Notes under the pieces: generated by a model
Seen by the model: only the letters and a program-made list of their open reading frames with translations
Databases searched by the model: none
What the model was told of the DNA's origin: nothing
Source of the DNA: Mesorhizobium temperatum
GTDB taxonomy: Bacteria > Pseudomonadota > Alphaproteobacteria > Rhizobiales > Rhizobiaceae
NCBI RefSeq assembly: GCF_002284575.1
Contig: NZ_NPKJ01000060.1
Span: 358,515-422,514 of the forward strand
DNA: 64,000 bases
Direction: 5' to 3'
In this document: piece after piece, positions 60,731 through 64,000 of the stretch
Layout: the number at the start of each line of letters is the position of its first letter
Position numbering within the stretch: position 1 is the stretch's first letter
Made by a program: the position numbers and the translations under genes

Positions 60731-61813
60731 CTATCGGAGCTTGAGGGTCGACAGGCCGACCAGCGCCAGGATGACGGCGATGATCCAGAAGCGGATCACC
60801 ACCTGGCTTTCGGTCCAGCCCAGCTTTTCGAAATGATGGTGGATCGGCGCCATCAGGAACACTCGTTTGCCGGTCATCTTGAAATAGCCGACCTGGATGA
60901 TGACCGACAGGATCTCGACGACGAACAGGCCGCCGACGATGACCAGCACGATCTCGTGCTTGGTGGCAACCGCGACCGTGCCGATCAGGCCGCCCAAGGC
61001 CAACGAGCCGGTATCGCCCATGAAGATCGCCGCCGGCGGTGCGTTGAACCACAGGAAGCCGAGGCCGGCGCCGATCACCGCGCCGAGGACCACCGCCAAT
61101 TCGCCGGTGCCGGGCACGAAATGGATCTGCAGATATTCTGCGAACACCGCATTGCCGGAGAGATAGGCGATGACGCCGAAGGACGCCGCCGCGATCATGA
61201 TCGGCACGATCGCCAGCCCGTCGAGGCCATCGGTCAGGTTCACCGCATTGCCGGCGCCGACGATGACGAAGCACGAGAACGGGATGAAGAACCAGCCGAG
61301 ATTGACGAGGAACTCCTTGGCGAAAGGGAAAGTCAGCGACGACGAGAATGGCGCCTGGCCGTTGTGCATGATCACCCAGGCGGCGATGCCGGCGATGACG
61401 AATTCAAGCGCCAGCCGCGCCTTGCCGGAAAAGCCGAGATGCGATTGCTTCGTCACCTTGAGATAATCGTCGTAGAAGCCGATCGAGCCGAAACCCAGGG
61501 TCACCAGCAGCACCACCCAGACATAGATGCTGGACAGGTTCGCCCACAAAAGCGACGAGCCGATGATGCCGCACAGGATCATCAGCCCGCCCATGGTCGG
61601 CGTGCCGGCCTTCTTGAAATGCGTCTGCGGCCCGTCGGCGCGGATCGGCTGGCCCTTGCCTTGCCGCAGCCTCAGCGAATTGATGATAGCCGGTCCGAAG
61701 ATGAAGACGATCAGCGCCGCGGTTATCAGCGCGCCGCCGGTACGGAAGGTTATGTAGCGAAAGACGTTGAAGACCGAGATCTTGTCCGCGAATTCGACGA
61801 GCAGTGTGAACAT
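60731..61813 (-). CDS. mraY: Phospho-N-acetylmuramoyl-pentapeptide transferase
   Basis: Makes lipid I from UDP-MurNAc-pentapeptide and undecaprenyl phosphate. The 360-residue ten-span membrane enzyme shows FYDDYLKV (catalytic Asp pair, about 113-120), NAVNLTDGLDGLAI (about 190) and the His cluster FLMAPIHHHFEKLGWTE (about 320). It lies 24 bases after murF and 8 before murD. Confidence 0.98.
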   Translation of the reverse strand: MFTLLVEFADKISVFNVFRYITFRTGGALITAALIVFIFGPAIINSLRLRQGKGQPIRADGPQTHFKKAGTPTMGGLMILCGIIGSSLLWANLSSIYVWVVLLVTLGFGSIGFYDDYLKVTKQSHLGFSGKARLALEFVIAGIAAWVIMHNGQAPFSSSLTFPFAKEFLVNLGWFFIPFSCFVIVGAGNAVNLTDGLDGLAIVPIMIAAASFGVIAYLSGNAVFAEYLQIHFVPGTGELAVVLGAVIGAGLGFLWFNAPPAAIFMGDTGSLALGGLIGTVAVATKHEIVLVIVGGLFVVEILSVIIQVGYFKMTGKRVFLMAPIHHHFEKLGWTESQVVIRFWIIAVILALVGLSTLKLR

Positions 61814-61837
61814 GCGATTCGGTCCCCGGACCTGGCT

Positions 61838-63271
61838 CTAGGTCTGTTTGGCGGTTGTGGCTACCGCCGGAAATTTGCTGAGCAGTGCGTCGACCAACTT
61901 GGAAAACCCGATGCCTTTCGACGATTTGATCATCACCACGTCGCCGGGCTTCAGCGCCGACAGAAGCACCAGTTTCAGATCCTCTGCGCCGGCGCGATAC
62001 TCCGTCTCGATCTCATCAGGCAGGATGTCGGCCAGCGCCCGCATTTCCGGGCCGGCGAGAAAGACCGTGCGCGTGTCTGTGCCGACGATGAGATCGGCAA
62101 GGGCTGCATGCAGCTTCGCCGAGTGGTCGCCGAGTTCCAGCATGTCGCCGAGCACCGCGATGCGCCTGCCTTCGCCCGACACCGGCGTCGCGTTGAGCAG
62201 CGCCATTGCTGCGCTCATCGACGCCGGATTGGCATTGTAGCTCTCGTCGATCAGCGTGATCGGACCTTTCGGGTGACGCAGCACATGGCGCTTGCCGCGT
62301 CCGCGTTCGGCCGAAAGATCGGCCAGCGCCAGCGCCACCCTGGCGATGTCGGCGCCGACCAGATGCGCGGCGCCCAGCACGGCCAGCACATTCTGCACCA
62401 TGTGTCGGCCCGGCGCGCCGACCCTGGCGGTGATCTCCTGCCCGCCGACCTTGGCGGTGATGACAGAATGATCGGCATGCAGCGCGCATTTCAGCAGCTT
62501 GAAGGTCGCACGGGCATTCTCGCCAAACCCGCAAATGTGCTCGACGCCGGCGGCTCTCGCCATCTTGTCCAGAAGCTTCCAGCGCGGATCGTCACGGTTG
62601 AGAAGGGCGGCGCCGTCCGGTTCCAGCCCCTCGAAAATCTCGGCCTTGGCCTTGGCGATCTCGTCCAGATTGCGGAAGAAGCCGAGGTGTGCCGCGGCGA
62701 TCAGCGTAACGATGGCGACATGCGGCCGGACCATCTTGACTAGCGGCCGGATCTCGTCGGGATGGTTCATGCCGATCTCGAACACGGCATAGTCGCAGTT
62801 CGCCGGCATCCGCGCCAGCGTCAGCGGGACGCCCCAGTGGTTGTTGAAAGACTGCGGCGATGCGTGCACCTTGCCGACGGCGGACAGCACATGGCGCAGT
62901 GCTTCCTTGGTGGTGGTCTTGCCCGCCGAACCGGTCACCGCGATGATCTTGGCGTTCGAGCGCGCGCGTGCGGCCAGCCCTAGCTTTTCCAGTGCGGCCA
63001 GCACGTCCTGCACGACGATCATCGGCGCCGTCAGCCGCCCGAGCGACGGCAGCTTGCCCTCGGCGACGACCAGCACGCCGGCGCCGGCCTTGATGGCGGC
63101 GGTCGCGAAATCATGGCCATCCATCGCCTCGCCCTTGATGGCGAAGAAAGCATCGCCCGGCTCAAGGCTGCGGCTGTCGATCGAGATGCCGCTGATCCCT
63201 TCCGGCATCGGACCAAGCGGTCGCCCGCCCATGGCGGCGACGAGATCCTCGGAGGTCCACAGGAAGTTCAT
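61838..63271 (-). CDS. murF: UDP-N-acetylmuramoyl-tripeptide-D-alanyl-D-alanine ligase
   Basis: Adds D-Ala-D-Ala to the stem peptide. The 477-residue Mur ligase has GISIDSRSLEPGDAFFAIKGEAMDGHDF (uridine-binding domain, about 27-55), ATP motif VTGSAGKTTTKEALRHVL (about 111-128), FEIGMNHPDEI, and C-terminal DESYNANPASMSAAM (about 335) and KSSKGIGFSKLV. It overlaps murE by 4 bases (ATGA). Confidence 0.98.
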   Translation of the reverse strand: MNFLWTSEDLVAAMGGRPLGPMPEGISGISIDSRSLEPGDAFFAIKGEAMDGHDFATAAIKAGAGVLVVAEGKLPSLGRLTAPMIVVQDVLAALEKLGLAARARSNAKIIAVTGSAGKTTTKEALRHVLSAVGKVHASPQSFNNHWGVPLTLARMPANCDYAVFEIGMNHPDEIRPLVKMVRPHVAIVTLIAAAHLGFFRNLDEIAKAKAEIFEGLEPDGAALLNRDDPRWKLLDKMARAAGVEHICGFGENARATFKLLKCALHADHSVITAKVGGQEITARVGAPGRHMVQNVLAVLGAAHLVGADIARVALALADLSAERGRGKRHVLRHPKGPITLIDESYNANPASMSAAMALLNATPVSGEGRRIAVLGDMLELGDHSAKLHAALADLIVGTDTRTVFLAGPEMRALADILPDEIETEYRAGAEDLKLVLLSALKPGDVVMIKSSKGIGFSKLVDALLSKFPAVATTAKQT

Positions 63272-64000
63272 GCGACGCGCTCCTGGAGCGCGGCGCGGAC
63301 TTCCTCATGGTCGGAAAAATGCAGCGTCTCGGCCCCGATGGTCTGGCCTTCCTCATGCCCCTTGCCGGCCACGATCAGCGTGTCGCCGGCATGGAGCATG
63401 GCGACTGCCTCGTGGATCGCCTTGCGCCGGTCGCCGATCTCGACGGCGCCGGGTGCAGCGGCAAGGATCGCGGAGCGGATCGTTTCGGGCACTTCCGAAC
63501 GCGGATTGTCGTCGGTGACGATGACGACATCGGCGAGCCGCGTGGCGATCTCGCCCATGATCGGCCGCTTGCCCCGGTCGCGGTCGCCGCCGCAGCCGAA
63601 CACGACGATGACGCGACCGGTGGTGAACGGCCGCACCGACGCCAACACGTTTTCCAGCGCGTCCGGCTTGTGCGCGTAATCGACATAGACCGGCGCACCG
63701 TTGGCAGTGGTGCCAACAAGGTCCAGCCGGCCCGGTGCGCCCTTCAATTTCTCCAACGCCATCAGGGCTTTGGCGGCAGATGTTCCGGTGGAGATGGCGA
63801 GGCCCGCCGAAACCAGGGCATTGGCGATCTGGAAATCGCCGGCCAGCGGCAGGTCGATCTCGTGGAGAACGCCATCGACTTCCACCTCGGCACGCTGGCG
63901 GTGGCGCTCGTGCTCGACCCGCTTCAGTGTCAGGAACTCGCCGTGACGGCCGACCGTCAGCACATCCAGTCCCGCCGCCCTCGCCGCCCGGATCGTCGGC
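63268..64000 (-). CDS. murE: UDP-N-acetylmuramoyl-tripeptide synthetase, partial (5' end off the window)
   Basis: Adds the third residue, here probably meso-diaminopimelate, to the stem peptide. Only the C-terminal part (about 244 residues) is inside the window: the end of the central domain (IANALVSAGLAISTG), VYVDYAHKPDALENVL, VFGCGGDRDRGKRPIMG and the TDDNPRSE motif, whose DNPR sequence is the mark of meso-Dap specificity. The reading frame continues open to the window edge. Confidence 0.96.
   Translation of the reverse strand, partial: PTIRAARAAGLDVLTVGRHGEFLTLKRVEHERHRQRAEVEVDGVLHEIDLPLAGDFQIANALVSAGLAISTGTSAAKALMALEKLKGAPGRLDLVGTTANGAPVYVDYAHKPDALENVLASVRPFTTGRVIVVFGCGGDRDRGKRPIMGEIATRLADVVIVTDDNPRSEVPETIRSAILAAAPGAVEIGDRRKAIHEAVAMLHAGDTLIVAGKGHEEGQTIGAETLHFSDHEEVRAALQERVA

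Noticed and set aside
59319..61274. Apparent mraY-antisense extension of murD (651 codons)
   Set aside because: The extension overlaps mraY and lacks MurD homology; the TTG at 60722 with AGGAGG fits.
60707..62743. A 678-codon plus-strand frame opposite mraY and murF
   Set aside because: His/Arg/Asp-rich translation typical of the antisense frame of GC-rich genes; the minus strand carries two well-defined enzymes.

Overview
The window is GC-rich, densely coded DNA from an alphaproteobacterium of the order Rhizobiales, most likely Mesorhizobium or a close relative. That placement is an inference. It rests on a circularly permuted two-piece tmRNA gene, an alphaproteobacterial-type SspB, a roughly 550-residue FtsZ, the gene order murE-murF-mraY-murD-ftsW-murG-murC-murB-ddl-ftsQ-ftsA-ftsZ-lpxC-bamD-recN-ligA, and palindromic intergenic repeats of a rhizobial kind. 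I saw no tRNA or rRNA gene, CRISPR array, transposase, prophage or replication origin.

Positions 1-20.7 kb hold mixed housekeeping and accessory genes. They include thyA, a DUF2853 gene, permuted ssrA (tag ANDNYAEARLAA), a small ATPase, a Bcr/CflA-type drug exporter divergent from its TetR-type regulator, and an sspB-DUF4169-ribbon-helix-helix run. After these come a 1351-residue AsmA protein, an FAD-linked oxidase, a thioesterase, an Lrp/EamA divergent pair, a dienelactone hydrolase, a membrane PQQ-dependent glucose-type dehydrogenase, and a UvrD-type helicase carrying a hairpin-rich in-frame insertion. tmRNA and SspB lie within 3.3 kb of each other and act in the same trans-translation/ClpXP pathway.

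Positions 20.7-26.9 kb form a sugar-type catabolic locus: ABC permease, ATPase and binding protein, a TIM-barrel isomerase/epimerase and a Gfo/Idh/MocA dehydrogenase. It is divergent from a LacI regulator, with GTAAAC/GTTTAC operators between them. Positions 26.9-36.7 kb hold a MATE-exporter remnant, a TMEM175-like channel, an SDR, a low-affinity iron permease-like protein, a hexapeptide acyltransferase, creA, a SCO protein, prmA, a DUF1127 gene, aminopeptidase P, and a winged-helix/TPR regulator divergent from a cupin gene.

Positions 37.3-41.3 kb are the least understood part. An ECF sigma factor is translationally coupled to two single-span membrane proteins and followed by a DUF1800/DUF1501 pair. 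I consider this the best candidate for an undescribed signalling/export system. After azlCD and a DUF2461 gene, everything from 43.2 kb to the end is the minus-strand cell-wall/division (dcw) supercluster. Many of its genes overlap by 1-4 bases, and murE runs off the right edge.

A recurring theme is palindromic repeats whose left border supplies or abuts a TAG stop codon in the context TAGAGC (five genes). One repeat has been absorbed into the coding end of the DUF4169 gene. Several starts appear to be non-ATG (CTG, TTG or GTG), supported by well-placed ribosome binding sites.
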